A DNA stretch of 64,000 bases from Prevotella sp. (GTDB lineage Bacteria > Bacteroidota > Bacteroidia > Bacteroidales > Bacteroidaceae), in contig JAGCDO010000008.1 of NCBI GenBank assembly GCA_017651265.1, positions 48,983 through 112,982 on the forward strand. Direction: 5' to 3'. Positions 44,773 through 55,398 of the stretch are shown here, one piece after another. Made by a program: the position numbers and the translations under genes. Position 1 is the stretch's first letter. Every line of letters begins with the position of its first letter. The notes beneath the pieces are model-generated. The model had not been told where the DNA came from. It did no database searches and saw only the letters and a list, made by a program, of their open reading frames with translations.

Positions 44773-46707
44773 TTAGGTGGTTGATGGTTGATCAGACAAG
44801 AGCTTGTTGATGGCGTTGGCAATGGATTCTGCATCGATGCCCGTGATATGGCGCAGCTCTTCTACCGTACCATGCTCCACAAAGGTGTCGGGCAGACCTA
44901 AGCGTACCACCTGCGGGTGGTAATGGTGGTCGTTCATCCATTCCAGAACCGCACTGCCCAATCCGCCGTTTCTTGCCCCGTCTTCCACGGTCACCACATA
45001 CTTGAACTTCTTTCCCACCTCATGCAGGATCTGCTCGTCGAGCGGCTTCAGGAAACGCATGTCGTAGTGAGCAATACTTAGAGGTGAGAGGTGAGAGGTG
45101 AGAAGTGAGGTAATGGCCTTGGTTACCTCGTTACCGATGGGTCCGATACTCAGCATAGCTACATCGTTACCGTCTTGCAGCTTTCTTCCTGTACCTATGG
45201 TGATCTCCTCGAACGGACAGCGCCACTGTACAATCGTGCCGCAGCCGCGCGGATAGCGGATCACGAACGTGCCCTTTCCCGGCAACTGGGCTGTGTACAT
45301 CAGCTTGCGCAGCTCATGCTCATCCATGGGCGATGCGATGGTGAGGTTCGGAATGGGGCGCAAGGCCGCCATGTCGAACGCACCATGATGGGTGGCCCCG
45401 TCCTCTCCTACCAGTCCGGCCCTGTCGAAACAGAGTACCACGGGCAGGTTCAGGATGGCCGCATCGTGGATGATATTGTCGTATGCCCGTTGGGCGAACG
45501 CGCTATAGATATTACAGAACGGCAGCAGTCCGTCTTTGGCCATACCGGCCGAGAACGTCACGGCATGTCCTTCGGCGATTCCCACGTCGAAGGTGCGTTC
45601 GGGCATCTCCTTCATCATGATATTCAACGAACAGCCTGTGGGCATGGCCGGTGTCACCCCGACGATTCTGGGGTTCTGCTTGGCCAACTCCAGTAAGGTC
45701 TCTCCGAACACATCCTGGAACTTCGGTGGTTTGTTACCGTCGTTGCTCACAATGCGTTCACCGGTATCAGGGTCGAACTTCCCCGGTGCGTGCCACACGG
45801 TGACATCCTTCTCTGCCGGTGCATAGCCATGACCTTTCTGGGTATGCAGGTGCAGCAGCTTCGGTCCCTTCATGTCCTTCAGCTGGCGCAGGATGCGCAC
45901 CACTTCCTTGACGTCATGTCCGTCGAACGGACCGAAGTAGCGGATATTCATACCCTCGAAGATGTTCTGCTGATGACTGATGGCGCTCTTCACCGCATTG
46001 CTCAGTCGGATAAGCCCTTTCCTGCGGTTATCTTCCAACATACCCTTACCATGCAGCCACCGCGACGCCTTGAAGCGGATGCGGTTATAGGTCTCGTTGG
46101 TGTTCAGGTGAATCAGATATTCCTTCATACCGCCCACGGAGCGGTCGATCGACATATTATTATCGTTCAGGATAATCAGCAGGTCGTTGGGCGAGGAAGA
46201 CACGTTGTTCAGTCCTTCGAACGCCAGTCCGCCCGACATGGCCCCGTCGCCAATCACGGCCACCACCTTCCTCATCTTCCCGTCGGTGTCCTCCTGCATG
46301 GCAGCCACGGCCATACCTAAGGCCGCAGAGATACTGTTCGAGGCATGTCCACAAGTAAAGGTATCGTATTCGCTCTCCTTGGGCGAGGGGAAGGGCATGA
46401 TGCCATGCAGCTTACGGTTGGTGCAGAACTGCTCGCGCCTGCCAGTGAGAATCTTATGACCATATGCTTGGTGCCCCACGTCCCACACAATGCGGTCGTC
46501 GGGGGTATTGAAAACGTAGTGCAGGGCTACCGTCAGCTCCACCACACCCAGACTGGATGCTAAATGACCGGGGTTCACCGACAGCTCCTTCACGATGTCC
46601 TCGCGAAGTTCCTTGCACAGCTCTGGCAGTTCTTCTACCTTGAGTTTCCGTAGCTCTTCCGGCGTATTGATCTTGTTCAGTAAATCGAAATTCGATATGT
46701 CTGTCAT
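44773..46707 (-). CDS. dxs: 1-deoxy-D-xylulose-5-phosphate synthase
   Basis: 644 aa from ATG 46707 ([12 protein letters not shown]). TPP motif [16 protein letters not shown] (GDG...N), [11 protein letters not shown], and the transketolase-like pyrimidine domain ([20 protein letters not shown]). It condenses pyruvate and glyceraldehyde-3-phosphate in the MEP isoprenoid pathway. A TACCTTTG -7 box lies on the minus strand at 46730-46737. The gene ends 24 nt before trkA starts, so dxs-trkA-trkH-manA may be cotranscribed. A short reiterated GAGAGGTGAGAGGTGAGAAG stretch (45081-45106) encodes the [12 protein letters not shown] segment. Confidence 0.96.
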   Translation of the reverse strand: MTDISNFDLLNKINTPEELRKLKVEELPELCKELREDIVKELSVNPGHLASSLGVVELTVALHYVFNTPDDRIVWDVGHQAYGHKILTGRREQFCTNRKLHGIMPFPSPKESEYDTFTCGHASNSISAALGMAVAAMQEDTDGKMRKVVAVIGDGAMSGGLAFEGLNNVSSSPNDLLIILNDNNMSIDRSVGGMKEYLIHLNTNETYNRIRFKASRWLHGKGMLEDNRRKGLIRLSNAVKSAISHQQNIFEGMNIRYFGPFDGHDVKEVVRILRQLKDMKGPKLLHLHTQKGHGYAPAEKDVTVWHAPGKFDPDTGERIVSNDGNKPPKFQDVFGETLLELAKQNPRIVGVTPAMPTGCSLNIMMKEMPERTFDVGIAEGHAVTFSAGMAKDGLLPFCNIYSAFAQRAYDNIIHDAAILNLPVVLCFDRAGLVGEDGATHHGAFDMAALRPIPNLTIASPMDEHELRKLMYTAQLPGKGTFVIRYPRGCGTIVQWRCPFEEITIGTGRKLQDGNDVAMLSIGPIGNEVTKAITSLLTSHLSPLSIAHYDMRFLKPLDEQILHEVGKKFKYVVTVEDGARNGGLGSAVLEWMNDHHYHPQVVRLGLPDTFVEHGTVEELRHITGIDAESIANAINKLLSDQPSTT

Positions 46708-46775
46708 ATAAATATGCCAATAAACATGGCAAAGGTACAAAGAATCAGTATAAATTCCAAATTTTTTCGGGTTTT

Positions 46776-47756
46776 TCAGAAATACCACCTCAAACCGCCA
46801 GTCAAGAGCAATGCACCCTTGGCATACACGTCGTCTTCCTCTTTGACAATCACCTCATCAGGTCGCTTGAAAGTACCTACCACGTATCCAGCCTCTATAC
46901 CGATGCCGAAATGACGTGTGATCATGTAATCCACATCAGCGGTGAAATGAAAGCCCAGTCCGCTCTGCTTATGAAAGTTCTTGATGGTATAGCGGTTATA
47001 TCCAACACCGAAACTGATGTCGTAAAGCCAGTTACGCTTGTTTCCAAAGACTTCCGACCAACTTGCTGTGGCACCGATATAATCCATGCGGTAGTTCCCT
47101 AACTTGGAACAGGTGGCGTCGTGATGCATATAAGTGAAGCCCATATACGTGTTGTTTCCTAAGATCAGGCACTCGTAGCCTGCTAGCACACTGCTTCCTA
47201 ACCTGGGGCGGTACAGGTTGTCATACGTCTCAATCTTATCGGGATCCCACCCTAAACCAAAGTTTGCCCTTAACCTGTTGATGGGTGGGCGCGAGAGGAT
47301 CTGTTTCTGGTAGAATCGCTCCTCTGCTTCCTGCATGGCTTCCAGTTGCGAAACGAAATCATTTTCAGTAACGAACACCAGTGAATCGGGATCGATTTTC
47401 CCTGCCAACAGGATATTTCCGGCGATCTGATGACAGGAACCATGCCTTAATGAGGGCGTTTGATGCTGTACGATCTGGAAACCGTTACCGCCAACCTTGG
47501 CTGATTCCTTGATGGCCAACGACTTCACATAATCATAGTTGCAATGGGTGGTCGTACCACGGTCAATCACGGCTACGTATCCCAAGGTCATGGCATCCGC
47601 AGGGATGGAGTCCTCGGGCTCATACACCACCACGTTCTCAACACTTTTCTCTGGATATGTCATCAAAATATCGGTCAGCACCCTTGGCTGACACCCTGTA
47701 AGCATGATGATTCCCATCACCCCAAATCCAATCTTTACAATCGTTTCTTTCATCAT
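46776..47756 (-). CDS. Outer-membrane beta-barrel lipoprotein of unknown function
   Basis: 326 aa. Signal with lipobox (GIIMLTGC). The N-terminal ~150 residues hold a YbjQ-like or stress-type alpha/beta part ([20 protein letters not shown] ... [10 protein letters not shown]). The C-terminal ~170 residues are beta-strand rich and end in GGLRWYF, as outer-membrane barrels do. Divergent from the 47976 gene; TACATTTG -7 on minus at 47774-47781. Function not known. Confidence 0.65.
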   Translation of the reverse strand: MMKETIVKIGFGVMGIIMLTGCQPRVLTDILMTYPEKSVENVVVYEPEDSIPADAMTLGYVAVIDRGTTTHCNYDYVKSLAIKESAKVGGNGFQIVQHQTPSLRHGSCHQIAGNILLAGKIDPDSLVFVTENDFVSQLEAMQEAEERFYQKQILSRPPINRLRANFGLGWDPDKIETYDNLYRPRLGSSVLAGYECLILGNNTYMGFTYMHHDATCSKLGNYRMDYIGATASWSEVFGNKRNWLYDISFGVGYNRYTIKNFHKQSGLGFHFTADVDYMITRHFGIGIEAGYVVGTFKRPDEVIVKEEDDVYAKGALLLTGGLRWYF

Positions 47757-47930
47757 CGTTAGGTTTTAACATGCAAATGTACAAAGAAAACCGCAATAAC
47801 GAAAGAAGTTGGGGAAGAAAAACAAGTTTTCCTTTTGCATTTCTCTCGTTTATTGCATAAAATCTTCACGCTCGAGTAAACAAATTTATTTGTTTTCTTC
47901 TCGCTTAATCAGATTTTTCGTATCTTTGCA

Positions 47931-47938
47931 CAATGATA
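47931..47938 (+). promoter_or_regulatory. -7 box of the GLUG-type secreted protein gene
   Basis: TATCTTTG, 38 nt before the ATG at 47976; no matching -33 TTTG at the usual distance. Confidence 0.5.
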
Positions 47939-47975
47939 CTATTAACCATTTTATAATAATAAAAACCAAAACGCT

Positions 47976-49895
47976 ATGTTAGTTACAAAACGAATCCTCA
48001 TCACGCTGATCACCCTCGTGATTACGAGTACAGGAGCATGGGCTCTTAGTCAAGATACAGATGGGTATTATCTCATTGGCTCGTTACAGGACTGGAAGGA
48101 CTTTGCTAATCTTGTCAACACCCAATATCCTGGAAAGAAAGATGCCCGTATGACCGCTGATATTGATTTGGGAACAGATCAAACAATGTTGGGAAGGGGC
48201 ACTGACCCAAACACATATTATTATCTAGGAGAATTTGACGGACAAGGGCATACGCTAACCATCGCCTATCAAGGTGAACTAGGTTATCAATTCTATGCAG
48301 CGCCTTTCCGACATGCAAGTTTGTGTGAAATTAGAAACCTAAATGTGAAAGGAACGATATCTGTTTATAACAAGATCAACCAAATTTATGTTGGCGGAAT
48401 AGTAGGGTATTCAACCTCGACTTGCAAAATAAAGAATTGTCACGTAGATGTGGATTTTATATCGCCAGCTGCTGCACAATTTAATATCAATTATAGCAGT
48501 TTGGTAGGTTGTGCAAGTTCCAATGCAATCATATCTGACTGTATGGTGGAGGGGAATGTAAAAGGCAAAGATGGTATTTCGACTTATTATAGCCCTTTCA
48601 TCGGTCTTATCACTTTCATCAATTCATCAACTCCATCTTCTATTACGACCAGTCTTTCCACTGCAACGACAGAGAATGTGTCGTTGGTTACTGGAGCGTT
48701 TCGATCAGTAGATGGCCCCCAGACAGGTATGACTAATGTTTATAGTCGGTATGTGGGTGCTTCAAAAGAGCAGCAGTGTACTGCTTGGTCGGAAGAACAA
48801 CTCACCAACGGCTATATCGCTTATAAGTTACAAAACGGGCGCAGCAATCTTGTATGGGGGCAGAAAATCGGTACTGATGCTACTCCTATCTTTACAACGA
48901 TAGAAAGTAAACGCGTTTATCGTACCACCAATGGTTTTACCAATATTTCTACCCAAGCAAGTTCAGGTATTAAGAGGGATACTGAAGGTTATTATCTAAT
49001 TGATGATTGTCTCGATTGGGAGGATTTTGCCACCATTGCCGAGAATACTCCGACGGCCAAGGCCCGTATGATCGCTGATGTTGATTTGGGCTATACCCAG
49101 ATAAAGGTGGGTGTCACGAACCCATTCCAAGGCACTTTTGATGGCCAGGGACACATTTTGACCGTTCACTATCTGCCATCAACAACCTATAGCTCTCCAT
49201 TCCCCCAAACCGCTGGCGGGGCAGTTATTAAGAACCTGCGCTTTGCAGGCACTTTGGAGAATGTTTCCAGTAACCGTCCTGCACTCGTCAGCATACATAA
49301 CAATGGCATCTTGAATATTGAAAAGGTATGGAGCTCTGTTGATATTACTTCCACCATAACAGAATGGGATGAGTCAGCCGCATTCGTAGCCTGTTGCAAT
49401 GGTACCATTAACATCAACGACTGCATGTTTACAGGAAGTATCACAAGTAGCGGTGAAGAAGCTGGTTGCTTTGTAGGTGGTGTTCATAGTAATAATGTCT
49501 ACATTAACAACTGTCTTTCCACGGCGACGTTTAATCTTACAGGTAATAATCCTGGTCTGCGTGGAATATACAACAACACTTATATTCTGCGATTCCCTCC
49601 TGCTGCCATTTCTCCCGAAATGCAGTGTACAACCAGCGAATTGTATAACGGTTCTATTATCACCAAACTGCAGGCAGGTCGTTCGGAAAGAATCTGGGTG
49701 CAGGATGCTGAAACAGGATTACCGTCGCTGAAGATTTTCGCCAATTCTCCATCTATTACGACGGGGATTGATAGAGGAAAACTGTTCGTTGGGGATATAA
49801 CTGGGTGGTACACTATCAATGGACAAAAGCTAAGTGGTAAACCCACAAAGAAGGGTGTGTATATTATAAATGGCAAGAAAACCATTGTTGATTAA
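47976..49895 (+). CDS. Secreted GLUG-like repeat protein with C-terminal sorting-type tail
   Basis: 639 aa. Signal peptide (ILITLITLVITSTGAWA). Two similar halves each begin with a DTDGYYLIGSLQDWKDFANL / DTEGYYLIDDCLDWEDFATI unit followed by beta-helix-type repeats with GLUG-like motifs (VGGIVGYSTSTCKIKNCHV). Ends in WYTINGQKLSGKPTKKGVYI, the tail shared with the proteins at 18136 and 53133. Likely surface-exposed or secreted, possibly adhesive; substrate unknown. Confidence 0.75.
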   Translation: MLVTKRILITLITLVITSTGAWALSQDTDGYYLIGSLQDWKDFANLVNTQYPGKKDARMTADIDLGTDQTMLGRGTDPNTYYYLGEFDGQGHTLTIAYQGELGYQFYAAPFRHASLCEIRNLNVKGTISVYNKINQIYVGGIVGYSTSTCKIKNCHVDVDFISPAAAQFNINYSSLVGCASSNAIISDCMVEGNVKGKDGISTYYSPFIGLITFINSSTPSSITTSLSTATTENVSLVTGAFRSVDGPQTGMTNVYSRYVGASKEQQCTAWSEEQLTNGYIAYKLQNGRSNLVWGQKIGTDATPIFTTIESKRVYRTTNGFTNISTQASSGIKRDTEGYYLIDDCLDWEDFATIAENTPTAKARMIADVDLGYTQIKVGVTNPFQGTFDGQGHILTVHYLPSTTYSSPFPQTAGGAVIKNLRFAGTLENVSSNRPALVSIHNNGILNIEKVWSSVDITSTITEWDESAAFVACCNGTININDCMFTGSITSSGEEAGCFVGGVHSNNVYINNCLSTATFNLTGNNPGLRGIYNNTYILRFPPAAISPEMQCTTSELYNGSIITKLQAGRSERIWVQDAETGLPSLKIFANSPSITTGIDRGKLFVGDITGWYTINGQKLSGKPTKKGVYIINGKKTIVD

Positions 49896-49951
49896 TGGTT
49901 AATTGCAATTATGTCTAATTTATATAATTGGTAAAGAAGAAAGTATAAACA

Positions 49952-51388
49952 ATGAAAAGGAAACAATTGTTAATGACGGGAGGACTGTTGATGGCATGCC
50001 TCATCGCAAACGCCCAACAGAAAGACGGCGGTATCTCCAAACAGATGCTGCAGGAGATCCAGCAGTCGCAGACCATGCTGCCGCAGGACAAGGCGCTGTT
50101 CAACGCACTGGCTTCGAACAAGATAGACGACCTGGCGAAGAACTTTGAGCATCAGAACCTGCTCGACACGCATTTCAGTGTGGAAACGCCTTCGCAGAGT
50201 ATTACCGACCAGAAGAGCTCCGGGCGCTGTTGGATGTTCAGCGGACTGAATGTGCTGCGTTCGAACTTCACCTCGCGCAAAGACTCACTGCTGGGCTTCG
50301 TGCCGGCAAAGAGTAATGTGCAGCTGGAGTTCTCACAGGATTACCTCTTTATCTACGACCAGCTGGAGAAGGCGAACCTGTTCCTGCAGGGTGTGATCGA
50401 CCATGGTAAGAAACCCATTGACGACCAGCGGGTGCAGTTCTTCTTTAAGTCGCCTATCGGCGATGGCGGTACTTTCTGTGGCGTGGCCGACCTCACCGAG
50501 AAATACGGACTGGTGCCGAAGGCAGTGATGCCCGAGACCTACTCGGCCGACAACACCTCGAAGATGGCACAGATCATCAAGAGTAAGCTGCGTGAGCAGG
50601 GCTTGCAGCTGCGTGAGATGGTGCAGGCAGGTAAGAGCGCCAAGGAGATCAACAAGGCCAAGACAGAGGCGCTGGGCGTGATCTACAAGATGATTACCAT
50701 GAACCTGGGACAGCCGGTGAAGGAGTTTACCTATACCTTCCGCGATAAGGACGGCAAGGCTATCGGAGAGCCCAAGACCTATACCCCGCAGAGCTTCTAC
50801 AAGGCGGTGGTAGGCGAACCGTTGAACGGCTCGTTTATCATGGTGATGAACGACCCGCGGCGCGAGTATTACAAGACCTACGAGGTGGAATACGACCGCC
50901 ATACCTACGACGGTACTAACTGGGTATATCTGAACTTGCCGATGGATGACATCGAAAAGCTGGCTATTGCCTCACTCAAGGATGGACGAAAGCTCTACAG
51001 CAGCTACGATGTAGGTAAGCAGCTCGACCGTCCTCGCGGCTATGCCGATCTGGAGAATTTCGACTATGCATCGCTGTTCAACACTACCTTCTCCATGGAT
51101 AAGGCGCAGCGCATCTCTACTTTCGACAGCGGTTCTACCCATGCCATGACACTTACCGCCGTGGATCTGGACGCTAACGGGAAGGCTACGAAATGGAAGG
51201 TGGAGAACTCTTGGGGCGCTACTTGGGGACAGCGAGGCTGTCTGATTATGACCGACCGCTGGTTCCGTGAGTATATGTTCCGCTTGGTGGTTGACAAGAA
51301 GTATGTGTCTGCCGACATGCTCAGGATGGCTGCACAGAAACCTGTCATGGTGATGCCCGAAGACCCGCTGTTCCAAGTGGATGAATAA
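49952..51388 (+). CDS. C1-family aminopeptidase (PepC/bleomycin hydrolase-like), exported
   Basis: 478 aa with a signal peptide (LLMTGGLLMACLIANAQ). The papain-type triad is complete: Cys in DQKSSGRCWMFSGLN near residue 92, His in GSTHAMTLTAVD near 395 and Asn in VENSWGATWG near 415. Length and layout match bleomycin hydrolase/PepC. The export signal suggests a periplasmic peptidase, common in Bacteroidales. Confidence 0.9.
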   Translation: MKRKQLLMTGGLLMACLIANAQQKDGGISKQMLQEIQQSQTMLPQDKALFNALASNKIDDLAKNFEHQNLLDTHFSVETPSQSITDQKSSGRCWMFSGLNVLRSNFTSRKDSLLGFVPAKSNVQLEFSQDYLFIYDQLEKANLFLQGVIDHGKKPIDDQRVQFFFKSPIGDGGTFCGVADLTEKYGLVPKAVMPETYSADNTSKMAQIIKSKLREQGLQLREMVQAGKSAKEINKAKTEALGVIYKMITMNLGQPVKEFTYTFRDKDGKAIGEPKTYTPQSFYKAVVGEPLNGSFIMVMNDPRREYYKTYEVEYDRHTYDGTNWVYLNLPMDDIEKLAIASLKDGRKLYSSYDVGKQLDRPRGYADLENFDYASLFNTTFSMDKAQRISTFDSGSTHAMTLTAVDLDANGKATKWKVENSWGATWGQRGCLIMTDRWFREYMFRLVVDKKYVSADMLRMAAQKPVMVMPEDPLFQVDE

Positions 51389-51440
51389 GAAACTTTGTTA
51401 AAAAACAAGGGAAAGTAGTACCGATTAAAAAATAATGTGC

Positions 51441-51448
51441 TATATTTG
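51441..51448 (+). promoter_or_regulatory. -7 box of the DUF4332 gene
   Basis: TATATTTG, 53 nt before the ATG at 51502. Confidence 0.5.
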
Positions 51449-51501
51449 TCACACCTTAGTCAACAAGGATTTTTTATGTTTAACAAAAAATATTATCTAT
51501 C

Positions 51502-51909
51502 ATGAAGTACAAGATTATCGACGTTGAGGGCATTGGTCCCGTGTATGCAGAGAAACTGTTGGCAGCAGGTATCGTTGATACTGACATTCTGCTGGAGAAA
51601 TGTGCAAAACCAGCTGGTCGTAAGGCTCTCGAAGAGGAGACAGGCATCAGTGGCAAACTCATCCTGACTTGGACCAACCATTGCGACCTGATGCGCATCA
51701 ATGGCATTGGTCCGCAGTTCTCAGAACTGTTGGAGGCTGCTGGTGTGGATACCGTAAAGGAACTGAAACATCGTGTTCCCGCTAATCTGCAGGCAAAACT
51801 TGAAGAGATTAACGCACAGAAGAATCTCGTGAACCGCGTTCCCGCTCTGAAGGAAGTGGAGAAGATGATTGCCCAGGCCAACGAGCTTCCGGGCGTGATG
51901 GAATACTAA
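51502..51909 (+). CDS. DUF4332 helix-hairpin-helix protein
   Basis: 135 aa. Two helix-hairpin-helix-like units: DVEGIGPVYAEKLLAAGIVD (6-25) and RINGIGPQFSELLEAAGVDT (58-77), the DUF4332 layout. Probably a nucleic-acid or ruler-type scaffold domain; no known reaction. Followed by a hairpin terminator. Confidence 0.88.
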   Translation: MKYKIIDVEGIGPVYAEKLLAAGIVDTDILLEKCAKPAGRKALEEETGISGKLILTWTNHCDLMRINGIGPQFSELLEAAGVDTVKELKHRVPANLQAKLEEINAQKNLVNRVPALKEVEKMIAQANELPGVMEY

Positions 51910-51913
51910 TCAA

Positions 51914-51950
51914 GTTGACAGTTGACAGTTGATAGTTGATAGTTGACAGT
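51914..51950. repeat. GTTGACA/GTTGATA heptamer run
   Basis: Five tandem heptamers after the DUF4332 stop; an inverted counterpart (AACTATCAACTGTCAACTATC) lies at 52058-52079, so the two can pair around the terminator. Confidence 0.8.
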
Positions 51951-51989
51951 TAAAAATCAACTGATAAGAGTTAACTGATAAAAAAGAGT

Positions 51990-52041
51990 GGAGAGTTTGC
52001 TACCGCAATGACTGGCGCGGAAACAAACTCTCCATTTTTTA
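51990..52041 (+). terminator. Terminator of the DUF4332 gene
   Basis: Arms GGAGAGTTTG (51990-51999) and CAAACTCTCC (52024-52033), then ATTTTTTATT. Confidence 0.8.
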
Positions 52042-52077
52042 TTGCTATGCGATAGAAAACTATCAACTGTCAACTAT

Positions 52078-52106
52078 CGAAAAGCTTGTATTAAACAAGC
52101 TTTTCG
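52078..52106 (-). terminator. Hairpin spanning the ddh stop codon
   Basis: Perfect 12-bp arms CGAAAAGCTTGT (52078-52089) and ACAAGCTTTTCG (52095-52106), 5-nt loop, overlapping the last codons of ddh. Possible terminator or mRNA-stabilising hairpin; the T-run is short. Confidence 0.5.
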
Positions 52107-52990
52107 ATCAAGTCTGCTCTTTCGCCTGGCAGCATATCGATGACAGGCAGTTCGATCATGGTGTAGCAACCGGGCTGCTGGCGCATGGAGGCGCGGGCCA
52201 CATTAACCAGTACTTGAGCGGTGAGTGCGGGGTTGTTGATACTCATGTTGAACTCCAGACGCTGGTTCTGTGTCTTTCCGCTTACACCCTTTCTTACCAG
52301 GTGTACGCCATGTCCCATATCCTTAACAGCATCTACCGACTCCACGGCAAATACATGGGTCTCGTCGTTGGCGAAATACGGGTCGGCCTTGATGGCAGCA
52401 GTTACATCTTCCAACTTAGCACCATCTTCCAATTCCACATACACCATTCTGCGGTGAATACCCTCACCCAGAGGAATGGTCATCGACAAAGCGTTCTTCA
52501 CACCTTCCTTGGAGCGAACGCATACGCTGTGGCCCATCGACATACCCGGTCCGAAGTTCGTATAAGAAAGACCTTTGGGAGCCAGACTCTGCATCAAGGT
52601 GCGCACAATACTGTCGGATCCTGGATCCCAGCCTGCAGCAATCACGCTCACCGTACCGGTCTGCTTGTTCACTTCCATCAGTCGTTCACGATAACCGCGG
52701 ATATTGGTATGAATATCAAAGCTGTCAACGGTATTGATACCCAACGGCAGAATCTGCTTGGCATACTCCTCACACGAGCGGGTAGGGGTGGCCAGGATAG
52801 CCACATCCACATCCTTCAGCTCCTTGATGTCCTTCACTACGTCGTAGGCGGCCAGCTCAGCTGGTTTGTCCTCTGCACCCTTGCGGCGCACCACGCCTGC
52901 AATCTCAAAGTCTGCCGAAGCCTCCAGTGCCTCGATGGTAAATTTTCCGATGTTGCCGTAACCTACTACGGCTGCTCTGATTTTCTTCAT
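52091..52990 (-). CDS. ddh: meso-diaminopimelate dehydrogenase
   Basis: 299 aa. N-terminal Rossmann loop VVGYGNIGKFTIEAL, then VSVIAAGWDPGSDSIVRTL, GPGMSMGHSVCVRS and GEGIHRRMVYVELE, typical of DAP dehydrogenase. It makes meso-diaminopimelate from tetrahydrodipicolinate with NADPH in one step for lysine and cell-wall synthesis. TAATTTTG -7 box on the minus strand at 53031-53038. Confidence 0.93.
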   Translation of the reverse strand: MKKIRAAVVGYGNIGKFTIEALEASADFEIAGVVRRKGAEDKPAELAAYDVVKDIKELKDVDVAILATPTRSCEEYAKQILPLGINTVDSFDIHTNIRGYRERLMEVNKQTGTVSVIAAGWDPGSDSIVRTLMQSLAPKGLSYTNFGPGMSMGHSVCVRSKEGVKNALSMTIPLGEGIHRRMVYVELEDGAKLEDVTAAIKADPYFANDETHVFAVESVDAVKDMGHGVHLVRKGVSGKTQNQRLEFNMSINNPALTAQVLVNVARASMRQQPGCYTMIELPVIDMLPGERADLIEKLV

Positions 52991-53132
52991 TTTACTTACG
53001 TTTATAATGAGTTTGTATTGTTTGCGGTTGCAAAATTACATAATTCCTCACAAAAACATTTCTTTTTGATAAAGAATTTGCAAAAAACCACTATTTTTTA
53101 TGATTCCTCCATGCACGATGATTGTCAGGAGG

Positions 53133-54971
53133 TCATCTGATAATCACTTTCCTTCCGTTACGGATGTAGATGCCTGCCTTTTGCGGTTGCTGAACCCGCT
53201 GTCCTTGTATGGTATAGAGCGGGGAGGAAGGATGATGATCTGTATGACTGCCCATGTTGGGGATATCGGTAGCCACCATGTCGTTTACCCCGAAGCATAC
53301 ATTGACGGAGCTGTAGTTGGCTATCGGGTCGAAACCGAACTCGGTAATCATCCTTGTATGCTGCTCATCGGTAATGTTCCACGTGAAGTTGTCCTTATCT
53401 GTAACATCATCCGGTACGTTGATGTTGACAACATCCTTTGCGAGAATAAATAAGGTCTTGCCACTCTTGTTCTTCAGGTATATTTCGCTGCTAAGTCCAA
53501 CAGAGTAGTTCAACACCCCGAAGAGAGCCAACCCCATAACGGTTGTCACTTTCTTTTCGATAAGATTATTAAAAGGTTGGGTAGGTGTGTCGCCAACGGG
53601 GAATGAAACCTTCAGCGACTCATTGGGCTTTGCCACGTTGAACTTTACCTGCAACTGATTACAGTCTGCATAAGGGTCATACCCCAACATCGAGATAAGC
53701 AACAGGTGATGGTTGGTATTTAGCTGACAGGAAACATTGTCGGCTGAGGTAACACCAGGGAACACATTGATCCTATTACCATCTGTAGTAATGGCAAGCA
53801 GATTCTTCCCGTTGTTGGTAACCAAGACGTTTCTTGAGCTGGCCTCTAACCCTAATGCACCAAAAATCGACATGATCTCAACCATACCCAGAGAAGCCTC
53901 GTCAAACTCATCTTTTTCATGCAGTCGTTTGGTAAAGGTAAGCGTTTTTGTCTGAGAGGGAGCCGACAGGTTGAATGCCAGTTTCACAGTCTTGTATTCC
54001 TCTAGGGGGATGACTCCATCCTCCGTTATCTCCAAGGCATTGTGGTTCTCGTTGGTCAGATTATAGGTTACATTGTTTGCCGAGCTGACGTTCGGAAATA
54101 CGGTGAGATTATTCTCGCTCAGTGCCAGCAGATTCTTCTCTTGATAGCTGTAGGTAATGTAATTAGGATCGGTATTGGCTACCGACTTCAGTACGTTAAA
54201 CTTCACCAGACAGTCCAATGCCAGTTTTTGATCCTCACTCAAGTCATCCGTGTTCATCAGTCGTTTGCTGATGGTAAAGGTCAGTGTTTTGGTAGGCGTT
54301 ACCTTCTTCTTGATAGCCACCCATTCCCCTTTCACGATTTCACCCTGCGTGTCCACCACGGTTCCTTCAACCACCTTCGCGTTGAACGGTCTGATGATTT
54401 CCAGCGGCTCATTAATACCAATGGTGGCAAAGTTACAAATGGCGCCTTCGTTTCCAAAGGCATATAACTGTGTGCTTTCACCCGTTATACCGAGCACATT
54501 GCCAAAATCTTGTGCAAAGATACCCATGTATCCCCCTTTAGCTTTCACTACCGCACCGCCATTAATGATGAGTCTGGTTATACGGTTGATCAGACGGATA
54601 CCATATTCCTGACCATCAAGCATCAGTTGTCCGGCACCTGTAATGGTGGCTGCAGCCGTTACGTGCAAGGCAGCTACACCGCCTTTAATGGTGTTCTTGC
54701 CGACAATCTTTACAGTAATTCCTCCCACACCTAAGCTAATACCTTGTCCCTCCGTTACTTCAATGATAGCATTGTTGAGCGTAAGAACATTTTCCGAGGG
54801 ATCGTAAGTGATGCTACCGCCCTTGACTCCCTTCAGTTGCGATAGCTTGTTGATGTTACTGCTGGTTACCTGATTCCCAGCTACATAAAGGTTGTAATTC
54901 TCTGCGCCTTGCACCTGCATGTTCACGGCAAAAAGCAAGGCTGCCATTAGTGCGATGATTGCTTTTTTCAT
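53133..54971 (-). CDS. Secreted carbohydrate-binding-like/beta-rich protein with C-terminal tail
   Basis: About 612 aa from ATG 54971 (MKKAIIALMAALLFAVNMQV, a signal peptide); the frame further upstream covers the promoter. N-terminal 20-210: a YNLYVAGNQVTSSNINKL-type domain with beta-helix-like turns. Then three similar ~100-residue units (LTFTISKRLMNTDDLSED, LTFTKRLHEKDEFDEA, KVSFPVGDTPTQ). Ends in YTIQGQRVQQPQKAGIYIRN, the tail shared with 18136 and 47976. TACCTTTG -7 box on the minus strand at 55027-55034. Surface role inferred. Confidence 0.75.
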   Translation of the reverse strand: MKKAIIALMAALLFAVNMQVQGAENYNLYVAGNQVTSSNINKLSQLKGVKGGSITYDPSENVLTLNNAIIEVTEGQGISLGVGGITVKIVGKNTIKGGVAALHVTAAATITGAGQLMLDGQEYGIRLINRITRLIINGGAVVKAKGGYMGIFAQDFGNVLGITGESTQLYAFGNEGAICNFATIGINEPLEIIRPFNAKVVEGTVVDTQGEIVKGEWVAIKKKVTPTKTLTFTISKRLMNTDDLSEDQKLALDCLVKFNVLKSVANTDPNYITYSYQEKNLLALSENNLTVFPNVSSANNVTYNLTNENHNALEITEDGVIPLEEYKTVKLAFNLSAPSQTKTLTFTKRLHEKDEFDEASLGMVEIMSIFGALGLEASSRNVLVTNNGKNLLAITTDGNRINVFPGVTSADNVSCQLNTNHHLLLISMLGYDPYADCNQLQVKFNVAKPNESLKVSFPVGDTPTQPFNNLIEKKVTTVMGLALFGVLNYSVGLSSEIYLKNKSGKTLFILAKDVVNINVPDDVTDKDNFTWNITDEQHTRMITEFGFDPIANYSSVNVCFGVNDMVATDIPNMGSHTDHHPSSPLYTIQGQRVQQPQKAGIYIRNGRKVIIR

Positions 54972-55042
54972 TGTTGTCTTGTCTGTTTTTTTAAGTGTTA
55001 TAATAATGAATAGGCTTGTTAGGGTGCAAAGGTACGCTTTTT

Positions 55043-55083
55043 TCTTTGAACTTTGAACTTTGAACATTGAACTTTATGATTAC
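55043..55083. repeat. CTTTGAA heptamer block upstream of the secreted-protein promoter
   Basis: Four imperfect CTTTGAA units followed by TTTATGATTAC, matching 1478-1512 over about 35 bp. Confidence 0.75.
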
Positions 55084-55398
55084 TTTTATGGAATTTTAAG
55101 AACCAAAAGGCCAAGGGATTAAAGACCAAAGAACCAAGATTTAATGTATATTGATTCTCGTGGTGATTGGCGCAAAGATAAACATGCAGCATGGCCTTTC
55201 TGCATTCTGATTTTTGTGTGAGATAAAAAAAGTAGTCGGTTCTATGAGAGAAAACACGAACACGGATGACACGGATCTGACCTCACTCCTTGAAGATTTC
55301 ATATTTCGATTTACAAAAAACACGCAAAGGTACACAAAAAATCCCTGAAACCCTAATAAATAAAGGAAAAATGATCAGTTCCAACATACACTAAAGGT

